From positions 186,001-250,000 of the forward strand of contig JAFKFH010000008.1 in the NCBI GenBank assembly GCA_017307375.1: a stretch of 64,000 bases of DNA, read 5' to 3'. The notes under the pieces are model-generated. The model was not told where the DNA came from. It was given only the letters and a program-made list of their open reading frames with translations, and made no database searches. The stretch comes from Alphaproteobacteria bacterium (GTDB lineage Bacteria > Pseudomonadota > Alphaproteobacteria > Ferrovibrionales > Ferrovibrionaceae). This document shows, piece by piece, positions 17,096 through 25,748 of the stretch (its first letter is position 1; every line of letters begins with the position of its first letter). The translations under genes were made by a program, and so were the position numbers.

Positions 17096-19495
17096 ATGGG
17101 GATCGTCGTCCGTGGAGCCGCTGCGGTACTGGCCGCCGGGCTGCTTGCCACCATGCCCGCACCGGCCATGGCGCAGCCGTCACCGGCGCAGGCCGCCGCA
17201 GCAGTCGATTTCGACATTCCGCCGCTGCCCCTCGACCAGGCGATCACCCGCTTTGCCGTCCAGAGCCGCCTGCAGATCGTCGCGCCCGGCGACCTGACCG
17301 CCAACCGGCGCAGCCCCGGGGTGCGCGGCGTGCTCGCCCCCTCCGCAGCGCTCGACCGCCTGCTGGCCGGAACCGGCCTGGTGGCCCGCTTCACCGATAC
17401 GGCGACCGCGACCCTGGTGGCGGCACCGGCAGCGGGTGGTACCGCCACGGGGGCCGACATCGTCACCCTGGGCGCCGTCACGGTCGACGGCCGCACGGCA
17501 GCACCGCTCGAAACGGCATGGAGCCCGGTCGATGGTTTCGTCGCAACCCGAAGCGCCACCGGCACCAAGACCGATCTGCCGCTGATCGAGACGCCGCAGA
17601 CGATCAACGTGATCACCCGCGACCAGATCGACGCCCAGGCAGCTCAGACCATCGGCGACGCATTGCGCTATACCGCCGGCGTCACCAAGGTGCAGGGGTT
17701 CAACCGGACCGACGATGCCGTCAACATCCGCGGCTTCCAGTCGTCGGCCTCCAACCTGTTCCGCGACGGGACGCGCCAGCAGTACAACGTCTATGACGGC
17801 ATGGCCGAGCCCTATGCACTGGAACGTATAGAGGTGCTGAAGGGCCCAGCCTCGGTCCTCTACGGGCAGAGCGCCCCCGGCGGCGTGATCAACCTGGTTA
17901 CGAAGCGGCCGAAATTCGCTAGCTTCGGCGAGGTCGAAGTCGAAGGCGGCAATTTCCGGCGCAAGCAGGCGGCGACCGATTTCGGCGGCAATCTCGATGC
18001 CGCGGGAACCTGGTCCTACCGGCTGACCGCGCTAGCCCGCGACAGCGACACGATGGTCGACTACATCCCGGACAACCGCCTCTTCGTCGCCCCTTCCCTG
18101 GCATGGCGCCCGACCGCCGACACGACACTGACCTTCCTCGGCAACTATATGAAGTCGAAGACGGTCTACAACTACGGCTACCCGACCCAGGGCACGGTGC
18201 TGGCCAATCCGAATGGCCAGATCGCGACCTCGCGCTTCATCGGCGAGCCCGACTACAACAAGTGGGACCGGACCTCGCGCTCGATCGGCTACCTGTTCGA
18301 GCATCGCTTCGACGAGGTCTGGCAGGTCCGCCAGAACTTCCGCTATGCCGACTACAAGAACGACTATGCCGACGTGGCCTTCCTCGCCTGGCAGCCCGGC
18401 ATGCGCAGCATTACGCGCAGCGCCTATTCCCGCTTCGACCAGTCGCAGAACATCGCGTTGGACAACCAGGCCCAGGCCGACATTTCGACCGGTCCCATAC
18501 GGCACACGCTGCTCGCCGGCCTGGACTGGAACAATTGGCAATGGGGCCGCACGCAGTACAGCGGCACCCTCGGCCCGCTCGATCTCTACAACCCCGTCTA
18601 CGGCTCAGCCGTGCGCATGGGCTTCACCCCGGTCACATCGACCCGCGCGACCGGCAGCCAGATCGGCCTCTACGCCCAGGACAATCTGAAGATCTTCGAC
18701 CGCCTGATCCTGCAGATCGGCGGGCGCCAGGACTGGGTCGATCAGAGCAACAAGAACCGGCTGGCCAACGTGACGGCCAAGCAGGACGACGCGGCCTTCA
18801 CCTGGCGGGCCGGCGCGCTCTACGCCTTCGATTCCGGCGTATCTCCCTATGTCAGCTATGCCGAATCGTTTGCGCCGGCCACCGGCACGACCTATGGCGG
18901 CGCGGCTTTCCAGCCGACGACGGGCCAGCAATACGAGGCCGGCGTGAAATTCGAGCCGCGGGGGCTCAATGCCTCGTTCACCGCGTCGGTCTTCGACCTG
19001 AAGCAGCAGAACGTCGCCACGCCCGATCTGGCCCATCCCGGCTTCAGCGTCCAGGCCGGCGAGGTCCGCTCGAAGGGTGTCGAGTTGCAGGCCGTCGCTT
19101 CGCTGACCGACCGGCTCGACCTTGTCGGTGCCTATACCTACACCGACGCCAAGGTCTCGAAGTCGAACGGCGCCGATCTCGGCCGCCGGCCGGCCGGGGT
19201 GCCGCAGCAGATGGCGTCGCTGTGGCTCGACTACACGATCCGTGACGGCATGCTGGCTGGCCTCGGCTTCGGTGGCGGCGGGCGTTACGTCGGCGCCACC
19301 TGGAACACCGCGAACAATGCCCAGGCACCTTCCTACACCGTCGCCGACGCGCTGATCCGCTATGACATCGGCCAGGTGGGCCTGTCGCTCAATGCGATCA
19401 ACCTGTTCGACCGCGACTATGTCGAGGCCTGCACCTATGCCTGCTTCTATGGCGACCGCCGCACCGTCATCGCCCGCCTGAAGTACCGCTGGTGA
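17096..19495 (+). CDS. TonB-dependent siderophore receptor with signalling domain
   Basis: A 799-residue outer-membrane receptor of the FecA/FpvA transducer type. It has a signal peptide (cleaved after AMAQ), an STN domain at about residues 38-110 (LPLDQAITRFAVQSRLQIVA), a plug with LIETPQTINVITRDQI and VLKGPASVLYGQSAPGGVIN, and a 22-strand barrel ending in ARLKYRW. The sequence ATRSATGTKTDLPL is typical of ferri-siderophore receptors. STN plus upstream sigma/FecR genes indicates cell-surface signalling. The siderophore is unknown; the phosphopantetheinyl transferase further downstream hints that the organism may make one. The stop overlaps the PepSY gene as TGATG. Confidence 0.93.
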   Translation: MGIVVRGAAAVLAAGLLATMPAPAMAQPSPAQAAAAVDFDIPPLPLDQAITRFAVQSRLQIVAPGDLTANRRSPGVRGVLAPSAALDRLLAGTGLVARFTDTATATLVAAPAAGGTATGADIVTLGAVTVDGRTAAPLETAWSPVDGFVATRSATGTKTDLPLIETPQTINVITRDQIDAQAAQTIGDALRYTAGVTKVQGFNRTDDAVNIRGFQSSASNLFRDGTRQQYNVYDGMAEPYALERIEVLKGPASVLYGQSAPGGVINLVTKRPKFASFGEVEVEGGNFRRKQAATDFGGNLDAAGTWSYRLTALARDSDTMVDYIPDNRLFVAPSLAWRPTADTTLTFLGNYMKSKTVYNYGYPTQGTVLANPNGQIATSRFIGEPDYNKWDRTSRSIGYLFEHRFDEVWQVRQNFRYADYKNDYADVAFLAWQPGMRSITRSAYSRFDQSQNIALDNQAQADISTGPIRHTLLAGLDWNNWQWGRTQYSGTLGPLDLYNPVYGSAVRMGFTPVTSTRATGSQIGLYAQDNLKIFDRLILQIGGRQDWVDQSNKNRLANVTAKQDDAAFTWRAGALYAFDSGVSPYVSYAESFAPATGTTYGGAAFQPTTGQQYEAGVKFEPRGLNASFTASVFDLKQQNVATPDLAHPGFSVQAGEVRSKGVELQAVASLTDRLDLVGAYTYTDAKVSKSNGADLGRRPAGVPQQMASLWLDYTIRDGMLAGLGFGGGGRYVGATWNTANNAQAPSYTVADALIRYDIGQVGLSLNAINLFDRDYVEACTYACFYGDRRTVIARLKYRW

Positions 19496-20706
19496 TGGAC
19501 GTCCGTGGCATCCTGGTCCGGCTGCATCGCTGGGTCGGCCTCACCATCGCCCTGTTCCTGGTGGTGGCGGGGCTGACCGGAAGCGTGCTCGTCTTCCGCG
19601 ACGAGGTCGACGAATGGCTCAACCCCGATCTGTTCTCGAGCCCCGGCCGCGGTGCGGTCCTGGAACCTTCGGCGCTGAAGCAGGCTGTCGAGAGGACGGA
19701 CCCGCGCCTGATCGTGGCGGCCCTGCCCCTGACGCCGACCGCGGGTGTCGCGGCGCGCATGTTCGTGCAACCCCGCCGCGACGAGGCGACCGGCAGGCCC
19801 TACGTGCTCGGGTTCAACGAGATCTTCGTCGACCCGGTCGATGGCCGGATCCTCGGGCGCCGCGACATCGCCGGGTGCTGTGATCGCACCACCCTCGTCC
19901 CCTTCATCTACCGGCTGCATTTCAGCCTGCACCTGCCCGGCCGCTGGGGCGTCTGGCTGCTCGGGGCGGTCTCGATTCTCTGGCTGCTCGACTGCTTCGT
20001 CGGTGCCTGGCTGACCCTGCCGCGGCATCGACCTTTCTGGCGCAAATGGCGGCCGTCCTGGTCGATCAAGCCCGGGGCTGGCAGTTACCGGCGCAATCTC
20101 GACCTCCACCGCGCAGGCGGATTGTGGCTATGGGGCATCCTGGCCATGCTGGCCCTGACGTCGGTCGCGCTGAACCTGCGGCGCGAGGTCTACCTGCCCG
20201 TCGTCGCCCTGCTCAGCGACGTCACCCCGACACCGTTCGACCTGCCGCGCCGGCGCACGCCCGGGCCACTTCTGCCGATCGACGATATCGCGGCCCGGGC
20301 GCGGGCCGCGGCCGACGCCAAGGGCTGGCCGGCACCCGGGCCGATGTTTCATTCGATGGCCACCGGCGTGGTCATGGTCCGCTTCGTCGACCGCGGCGGC
20401 GACCAGCCGCTGGGTGCGCCGCGGCTCTATCTCGACGACGTCGACGGACGCGAACTGATGGCCGTCGAACCGGGTCGGGGCACGGCTGGCGATCTCGCCC
20501 TGAACCTGCCGCTGCCGCTGCATTCCGGCAGGATCGCCGGCATGCCCGGCCGCATCGCCATCGCGGTCGCGGGTATCGTCGTCGTCATGCTCGGCATCAC
20601 CGGCACGATCATCTGGTGGAAGAAGCGCGCCGGTCGGCGCGCCCATGCCATGAAGAAGCACTCGACCCGCAGCAAGACCCTGTCAGCGCTAAGAATATCA
20701 TCCTGA
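19495..20706 (+). CDS. PepSY-associated transmembrane protein (siderophore reductase-like)
   Basis: A 403-residue inner-membrane protein. LHRWVGLTIALFLVVAGLTG at the start, the YRLHFSLHLPGRWG segment, and a final helix followed by WWKKRAGRR are typical of PepSY_TM proteins. Such proteins are often encoded next to TonB receptors and are implicated in periplasmic reduction of ferri-siderophores. Several His on the membrane segments could ligate heme. ATG 19495 overlaps the receptor stop (TGATG), so it is translationally coupled. The preceding GTG at 19492 is a less likely start. Confidence 0.88.
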   Translation: MDVRGILVRLHRWVGLTIALFLVVAGLTGSVLVFRDEVDEWLNPDLFSSPGRGAVLEPSALKQAVERTDPRLIVAALPLTPTAGVAARMFVQPRRDEATGRPYVLGFNEIFVDPVDGRILGRRDIAGCCDRTTLVPFIYRLHFSLHLPGRWGVWLLGAVSILWLLDCFVGAWLTLPRHRPFWRKWRPSWSIKPGAGSYRRNLDLHRAGGLWLWGILAMLALTSVALNLRREVYLPVVALLSDVTPTPFDLPRRRTPGPLLPIDDIAARARAAADAKGWPAPGPMFHSMATGVVMVRFVDRGGDQPLGAPRLYLDDVDGRELMAVEPGRGTAGDLALNLPLPLHSGRIAGMPGRIAIAVAGIVVVMLGITGTIIWWKKRAGRRAHAMKKHSTRSKTLSALRISS

Positions 20707-20731
20707 GATTCGTGGTCGGCGTGATGACCTG

Positions 20732-20753
20732 CGGCAAGCGAAATGCCTTGCCG
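20732..20753 (+). terminator. Hairpin after the receptor/PepSY operon
   Basis: Perfect 7-bp stem CGGCAAG/CTTGCCG with an 8-base loop, starting 26 bases after the PepSY stop. There is no T-run, but the position fits operon termination. Confidence 0.4.
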
Positions 20754-20843
20754 ATCAGATGTCGCAGGCTAGTCTGATGCCACGCGCCCCCCGGACTTCA
20801 AGTTGCCGCGTGCAAGGGGGCTGCGCCGAGATTGGCGAGGCCG

Positions 20844-21494
20844 ATGCTGCGACTGCTGACGACGCCGAATGAACGCGAGTGGACGGCTGGCGAGCGCGCC
20901 GCGGCCACGGCGCTGCTGCCGCCGGCAGACCTCGATCGCAGCCGCCGCTATCGACGCTGGCAGGATGCCCAGGCAACGCTGCTGGGCCGGTTGCTGCTGC
21001 GCCGCGCGATCATCGACGACGACCTCGATCCCGGCCTGCTCGCCTGGATCGCGATCGATGCCGCCGGCCGCCCATCGCTTCCCGTCGCGATCGACTTCAG
21101 CATCAGCCATGCCGAGGGGCTGGTCGCGCTGGCAACCAGCGGCGACGGACCGGTCGGCATCGATGTCGAACTCTTGCGCCCGCTCGATCCGGACGACCTC
21201 GGCCCCGCGCTGACACCGTGGGACCGCCGCCGCATCGCCGCGGCTTCCGACCCGGTCGCGGCGACGCTGCAATGCTGGACGGCCAAGGAGGCCGTGGTGA
21301 AGGCCGCGGGTCTCGGCATCACCATCCCCGAACTGCCGGTTTGGGAGGATGGATCGATGACCTGTGCCGGCAGAACCTGGTGGACGGCCAGTTGGCGCCG
21401 GCCGTCCCATCTCCTGACCCTGGCTCACGACCGGCCGTTCGCGCCGCCCGGGATCATTCCCGTGCGGCTCGATGCGCTGCTTGCTCAGATCTGA
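20844..21494 (+). CDS. 4'-phosphopantetheinyl transferase (Sfp type)
   Basis: About 216 residues with Sfp-type motifs: GRPSLPVAIDFSISHAEGLV, the metal-binding GIDVELLRPLD and the CWTAKEAVVKAAGLGI helix. It transfers phosphopantetheine from CoA to carrier proteins of non-ribosomal peptide, polyketide or siderophore synthases; no such synthase is in the window. Position after the siderophore uptake operon is suggestive only. ATG 20844 is taken as the start, with TTG 20832 as an alternative. It overlaps the convergent SDR gene by ten bases. Confidence 0.85.
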   Translation: MLRLLTTPNEREWTAGERAAATALLPPADLDRSRRYRRWQDAQATLLGRLLLRRAIIDDDLDPGLLAWIAIDAAGRPSLPVAIDFSISHAEGLVALATSGDGPVGIDVELLRPLDPDDLGPALTPWDRRRIAAASDPVAATLQCWTAKEAVVKAAGLGITIPELPVWEDGSMTCAGRTWWTASWRRPSHLLTLAHDRPFAPPGIIPVRLDALLAQI

Positions 21495-22237
21495 GCGGCG
21501 CCACCGTCGACGAACAGTTCGATCCCATTGACGAAGCTGGCATCGTCGGACGCCAGGAAGACCGCGGCCCGGCCGATCTCGTCGGGCCGACCCAGCCGCC
21601 CCATCGGCACCTGGGCCACGATCTGCCCTTCGAACTGCCGCCATGCGTCGTCGGTGGTGGCCAATCCCTGCAGCCCCGGTGTCAGCACCGGGCCGGGACT
21701 GATCGCGTTGACGCGGATATGCCGATCCTTGAGATCCAGGATCCAGTGGCGCGCAAAATTCCGGATCGCGGCCTTGGTCGCGCCATAGACGCTGAAGGCG
21801 GGGATGGCCCGGACCGTCGCCGTCGACGACGTCAGGATGACCGACGCACCATCGCGCAGCAGCGGCAACGCCTTCTGCACCGTGAACAGCGTGCCCTTGA
21901 CGTTGATCGCGAAGGTCCGGTCGAACTGTTCCTCGGTGATGGCGCCCAGCGGGGCGAACTCTCCGCCACCGGCATTGGCGACCAGGATGTCGATATGCGA
22001 GGCGCGGGCCCGGACCGTGGCGTAGAGGTGATCGAGATCGGCCAGTTGCGCGATGTCGGACCGCACGCCGATCGCGTCGGCGCCGATCTCGGCAACCGCG
22101 GCATCGAGTTCTGCCTGGCGCCGGCCGGTAATGAACACGGTGGCCCCCTCGGCCGCGAATTGCCGGGCGATGCCCAGGCCGATCCCGGTACTGCCGCCGG
22201 TGACCACGGCGACCTTGCCTGCGAGCTTGCTACCCAT
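21485..22237 (-). CDS. SDR family oxidoreductase
   Basis: A 250-residue classical short-chain dehydrogenase: TGGSTGIGLGIA cofactor motif, ANAGGG, catalytic Ser in LTSSTA, YGATK (Tyr-x3-Lys), and C-terminal FVDGGAAQI. Arg in TGRRQ after beta-2 suggests NADP preference. The substrate is unknown. AAGGAG lies nine bases before ATG 22237. It is divergent from a LysR gene, an arrangement in which the regulator usually controls the dehydrogenase. Confidence 0.9.
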   Translation of the reverse strand: MGSKLAGKVAVVTGGSTGIGLGIARQFAAEGATVFITGRRQAELDAAVAEIGADAIGVRSDIAQLADLDHLYATVRARASHIDILVANAGGGEFAPLGAITEEQFDRTFAINVKGTLFTVQKALPLLRDGASVILTSSTATVRAIPAFSVYGATKAAIRNFARHWILDLKDRHIRVNAISPGPVLTPGLQGLATTDDAWRQFEGQIVAQVPMGRLGRPDEIGRAAVFLASDDASFVNGIELFVDGGAAQI

Positions 22238-22328
22238 CCGACTACTCCTTGATGGCGCGGAATTGCGCCGCTGCAGGAGAGGTATTTGCGGGACGCCGAT
22301 GCGTGTAGACAGCCGATATGGCACTCTG

Positions 22329-22346
22329 CGTTCTACCGATAGAACG
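22329..22346. promoter_or_regulatory. Putative LysR operator
   Basis: Perfect dyad CGTTCTA-CCGA-TAGAACG in the 120-base divergent region between the SDR and LysR genes, ending 11 bases before the LysR ATG. It has the T-N(10-12)-A shape of LysR-type sites and may mediate autorepression and control of the SDR. Confidence 0.55.
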
Positions 22347-22357
22347 ATGAACGTGTC

Positions 22358-23269
22358 ATGCGGGATCTGAACGACATATTCTATTTCAGCGAAGTGGTTG
22401 CCCATGGCGGGTTCGCGGCGGCGGGCAGGGCGCTGAAGCTGCCGAAGTCGAAGCTCAGCCGGCGCATCGCCCAATTGGAGCGGCGACTGGGCGCCCGGTT
22501 GATCGAGCGATCCTCGCGCCGCTTTCGCGTGACCGAGGTCGGGCAGGCCTATTACGAGCATTGCCGGGCGGCGCTGGCCGAAGTCGAGCGGGGCGACACG
22601 CTGGTGGCGGAGGCCCAGGCGGAGCCCCGCGGCATGGTGCGGTTCGCCTGCCCGACCGGCCTTGTCGAGCTCGCCGGGACGGCGATGTCCGACTTTCTCA
22701 AGCAGTATCCGCGCATCACGCTGCGCATCGTCGCCACCGATCGCGTGGTCGATCTGATCGCCGAACGGATCGACGTCGCCATGCGGGTCCGGGTCAGGCT
22801 CGAAACCGATGCGGCATTGACGGTCCGGACACTCGGGCACAGCCGGCGCATCCTCGTCGCCAGCCCCGCCCTGGCCGACACCATCGCCGAACCGGACGAT
22901 ATCGCCGCCCTCGCCCGGATCCCGACGCTCAGTTCGGATGACGGATCGGCCCCGGTGACCTGGGTGTTCGAGGCGACCGACGGACGCCGCCGGCAGATCA
23001 TCCACCAACCGCGTATCGCCTGTGCCGACTTCGGCGCCCTGCGGACTGCCGCGCAGGCCGGGCTCGGCGTCGCGCTGCTGCCCGATCATGCATGCGCCGA
23101 CGGGCTGCGCAGCGGCACGCTGGTCCGCGTCTTCCCCGACTGGCATGCCGAGCCTGGCATCGTCCATCTGGTCTTCACCACGCGCACCGGTCTGCCGCCG
23201 CAGGTCCGCGCCTGGATCGACCATCTGGCCGACCATGTCCGGCGCAATGCGATCTTCGCGGGACCCTGA
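22358..23269 (+). CDS. LysR-family transcriptional regulator
   Basis: A 303-residue LTTR. The winged HTH lies in residues 1-60 (AAAGRALKLPKSKLSRRIAQ, LERRLGARLIERSSRRF). The substrate-binding domain follows, with GMVRFACPTGLVE and DFLKQYPRITLRI. It belongs to the large CrgA/DsdC-like proteobacterial group often paired with divergent oxidoreductases. The effector is unknown. It probably controls the divergent SDR via the dyad at 22329-22346. Confidence 0.92.
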   Translation: MRDLNDIFYFSEVVAHGGFAAAGRALKLPKSKLSRRIAQLERRLGARLIERSSRRFRVTEVGQAYYEHCRAALAEVERGDTLVAEAQAEPRGMVRFACPTGLVELAGTAMSDFLKQYPRITLRIVATDRVVDLIAERIDVAMRVRVRLETDAALTVRTLGHSRRILVASPALADTIAEPDDIAALARIPTLSSDDGSAPVTWVFEATDGRRRQIIHQPRIACADFGALRTAAQAGLGVALLPDHACADGLRSGTLVRVFPDWHAEPGIVHLVFTTRTGLPPQVRAWIDHLADHVRRNAIFAGP

Positions 23270-23293
23270 CGGGCATCTGGCGCGTTTGGCGGC

Positions 23294-23980
23294 ATGGACT
23301 TGCCCGACGATCCGCCCCTGCCCCATTCCACGACCGAGTTCGTCAACGTCGTCGCCCACTATTATCGCGGCGAACTCGGCCGCATGGCCGGCTGGCGCGA
23401 CCGGATGGACCGGACGACGAACTGGGCGATCACCGTCGTTGCCGCGATGCTGTCGGTATCGCTGTCGACGCCGACGGCGCATCACGGCGTGCTTCTCTTC
23501 GCGATGGTGCTGGTCCTGCTGTTGCTGGTGATCGAGGCGCGGCGCTATCGCTTCTTCGACGTCTATCGCGTCCGCGTGCGGCGGATCGAGCGCAACTACC
23601 TGTCGGCGGTCTTCGACCCCGGTGCCGCCAGGGCGACCGGCTGGTCGGCACAGCTTGGCCAGGATCTGCGCCGCCCGATCTTCCTCACCACCACGGCGAC
23701 CGCATTTTCCCGCCGCCTGCGCCGGAACTACGGCTGGCTGTTCCTGATCCTGCTGGCTGCCTGGACCCTCAAGATTTCATCGATCAAGCTGCAGCAGGCG
23801 GGCGTTCGCTTCGAATTCGTCCAGTCGCTCTGGGAAATCGTCGACAATGCCGCGCTGGGGCCGATTCCCGGGCCGGCCGTCGTCGTCGGGGTGGCATTGT
23901 TCCATGGCTGGCTGGCCTGGTGCGCCCTGCGGCCCGACGAACGGATCGGCGAGATGGCCCATGGCGACGTTCATGTCTGA
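23294..23980 (+). CDS. DUF2270 membrane protein
   Basis: A 228-residue membrane protein with the DUF2270 pattern: HYYRGELGRMAGWRDRMDRT followed by TNWAI, then two hydrophobic helices (about residues 48-85), a basic loop RVRVRRIERNYL, and two further helices near 140-160 and 195-215. Function unknown in the family. It overlaps the convergent small gene below by ten bases. Confidence 0.8.
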   Translation: MDLPDDPPLPHSTTEFVNVVAHYYRGELGRMAGWRDRMDRTTNWAITVVAAMLSVSLSTPTAHHGVLLFAMVLVLLLLVIEARRYRFFDVYRVRVRRIERNYLSAVFDPGAARATGWSAQLGQDLRRPIFLTTTATAFSRRLRRNYGWLFLILLAAWTLKISSIKLQQAGVRFEFVQSLWEIVDNAALGPIPGPAVVVGVALFHGWLAWCALRPDERIGEMAHGDVHV

Positions 23981-24264
23981 TCGTCACCGCCGGCCCGCCC
24001 GACCGCCGCGGCGATCGACGAATAGGTCTTGGGTGGTCCGGCCTTGCCGGCCGCCTGGAGGAAGCGAATTGGAAAGGCTACCGCCTCGGCGTTGGCCGCG
24101 CTCAGCGCGGCGACACGCTGGCGGTCGTTGTCGACCCCTTTGGCCGCACGGGCCAGCAGGTCGTCCACTTCCTGCCGGCTGACCACGCCCCGAGCCCGCA
24201 GGGTGGAAAGCAGTTCATCGAGGACCAGCAGAACGCCGGCAAGCTGCAGATTGGCTGTGTTCAT
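23971..24264 (-). CDS. Small hypothetical protein
   Basis: A 97-residue Ala/Leu-rich, probably helical protein starting MNTANLQLAGVLLVLDELLS. It contains a segment RGVVSRQEVDDLLARAAKGV that could be a helical hairpin. No family recognised. The start at ATG 24264 follows the point where the frame takes on coding-like composition. It lies downstream of, and on the same strand as, the monooxygenase-like gene, separated by 22 bases. Confidence 0.5.
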   Translation of the reverse strand: MNTANLQLAGVLLVLDELLSTLRARGVVSRQEVDDLLARAAKGVDNDRQRVAALSAANAEAVAFPIRFLQAAGKAGPPKTYSSIAAAVGRAGGDDQT

Positions 24265-24286
24265 GCGCCCGGAACGCCCGGTGCGA

Positions 24287-24613
24287 TCAGTTCGTTCCGG
24301 CCGGTCCCGCCCCGTAGGCAACCTCGTAGTGGGTGACGAAGTCGTCGAATTCGGCAAGCACGGCATGCGCTGCCGGCTCGACGACGGCCAGACCGATATC
24401 ATCGCCGGCGAATGCCTTCACTGCCTCGAGCGACGACCAATAGGTGACCGCGAGAAATTCGATGCGATCGTCGATCCGCCGTTTCAACAGGCGGGCACCG
24501 AGATTGCCGGACAGTGCCAGCACCCCGGGAAACACCTTGCCGGTCACATGCGACTCATAGGCCTGGGCGTCGGATCCGATGACGGCCGAGCCTCGCCACA
24601 TTCGCACGATCAT
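24287..24613 (-). CDS. Antibiotic biosynthesis monooxygenase (ABM) domain protein
   Basis: A 108-residue ferredoxin-like dimeric alpha-beta protein: MIVRMWRGSA, LLKRRIDDRIEFLAVTYWSS, LEAVKAFAGDD, and a conserved C-terminal His in FDDFVTHYEVAY. ABM-fold proteins include cofactor-free monooxygenases and heme-degrading enzymes; no specific activity can be assigned. GGGGAGGA lies just upstream of ATG 24613. Confidence 0.75.
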   Translation of the reverse strand: MIVRMWRGSAVIGSDAQAYESHVTGKVFPGVLALSGNLGARLLKRRIDDRIEFLAVTYWSSLEAVKAFAGDDIGLAVVEPAAHAVLAEFDDFVTHYEVAYGAGPAGTN

Positions 24614-24719
24614 GCTGTCCTCCCCGCTGATCGGAGCAGCATGCCGGCATCGACGTACAGCCACCAGTCCGGCGATTAATAGCCTGCCATGCGGTGGGAT
24701 GCGGTTGTGGCGCTGCCGT

Positions 24720-25532
24720 TCAGCCGTTCGCCGTCGCGCGTGTCAGGACGAAGCCGTCGGCCGACACCGCGGCAAGCTGCAGGCCCGCACCGTCGCGCCG
24801 GCCGATCAGCGTGATCGGCCGGCCGGCGAAGGTCGGCCTCACGCCGCGATAGGCAAACCGCTTCAGCGGCACGCCACCCCAGCGTTCCGCGGCCTGCATC
24901 AGCCAGGTCGCGATCAGCGGGCCATGGACGACGACGCCGCCATAGCCCTCGACCTCGGTGGCATAGGGGTAGTCGTAGTGAATGCGGTGGCCATTGCCGG
25001 TCAACGCCGAATAGCGGAACAGCGTGACCGGGTCGGGCGTCACTTGCGCCTGCCAGTCCGGGGCAAAGCCCGGTGCCTCCCCGGCCGTGCTGCCCGGCGC
25101 GGCATCGGGCTGCAGGAAGGCGATGTCCTGGCGCTCGTCGACGACCGGCGTTCCATCTACCGTCAGGCGGTGGCGCAGGCTGGCCAGCATGAATGGGCCG
25201 ATGCGGCCCTGCTTGACCGACGCGCGCTCGACCGTGGTGAGGCGGCGAACGTCGCTGCCGGTGGCCACCGGTGCCAGCCAGGCAACCTCGCCGCCGGCCC
25301 ACATGCGCCGCGGGAACGGCAGCGGCGGGAACGGCGCCATCGTCAGCGGATGACCGTCATGGCGCAGCGCGCGCTGGAACCGGCCGAACATCGCCCAGTG
25401 AAAGCCCGGGGGCCAGGGGCGGACCGGTTCCCCGATGGTGGCGGCAAAATCGTCGAGGTCGTTGCCGGTCACGCGATCATGGGCCTCGACGCTGAGGCCG
25501 ATCAGGGTCAGGGGATCGAAACTTTCGCTCAT
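24720..25532 (-). CDS. MaoC/HTD2-like hot-dog acyl-CoA hydratase
   Basis: A 270-residue double hot-dog protein with an N-terminal FAS1-like dehydratase domain and a C-terminal catalytic hot dog: RYSALTGNGHRIHYDYPYAT then EGYGGVVVHGPLIATWL. The His/Asp in GNGHRIHYD is the hydratase motif of the mesaconyl-C4-CoA hydratase and HTD2 group. It should hydrate an enoyl- or mesaconyl-type CoA ester. It is divergent from an acyl-CoA dehydrogenase and a class III CoA-transferase, which fit one pathway. The start is ATG 25532; ATG 25544 is also possible. Confidence 0.82.
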   Translation of the reverse strand: MSESFDPLTLIGLSVEAHDRVTGNDLDDFAATIGEPVRPWPPGFHWAMFGRFQRALRHDGHPLTMAPFPPLPFPRRMWAGGEVAWLAPVATGSDVRRLTTVERASVKQGRIGPFMLASLRHRLTVDGTPVVDERQDIAFLQPDAAPGSTAGEAPGFAPDWQAQVTPDPVTLFRYSALTGNGHRIHYDYPYATEVEGYGGVVVHGPLIATWLMQAAERWGGVPLKRFAYRGVRPTFAGRPITLIGRRDGAGLQLAAVSADGFVLTRATANG

Positions 25533-25748
25533 CTGCCGATGCATTCGTTGATTGTGGCGACCGTCATCGCGGCCGGGACCGGGCGGCACCATCGCGATCG
25601 TAGGCGACGCGGCGGTTTCCGCGACAGAAGAATCCGACGTCATCGACACTGGATGCTCGCGATATCGATTGCGGCCGCTCACGCGTGGCGGGAAGCCGGG
25701 ACAGCCGATAGACTGCGATCGCAATCTTCATCTTCGGGAGTATCGCCC
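25533..25748. promoter_or_regulatory. Divergent promoter region of the CoA-ester cluster
   Basis: A 216-base region between the hydratase and acyl-CoA dehydrogenase genes. The palindrome TGCGATCGCA at 25714-25723 lies 25 bases before the dehydrogenase start and may be an operator. No clear -35/-10 pair was found. Confidence 0.35.

Noticed and set aside
21485-23485. Very long leftward frame joined to the SDR gene
   Set aside because: Only the last 250 codons encode the SDR; the upstream part lies opposite the LysR gene and lacks coding character. A good Shine-Dalgarno precedes ATG 22237.
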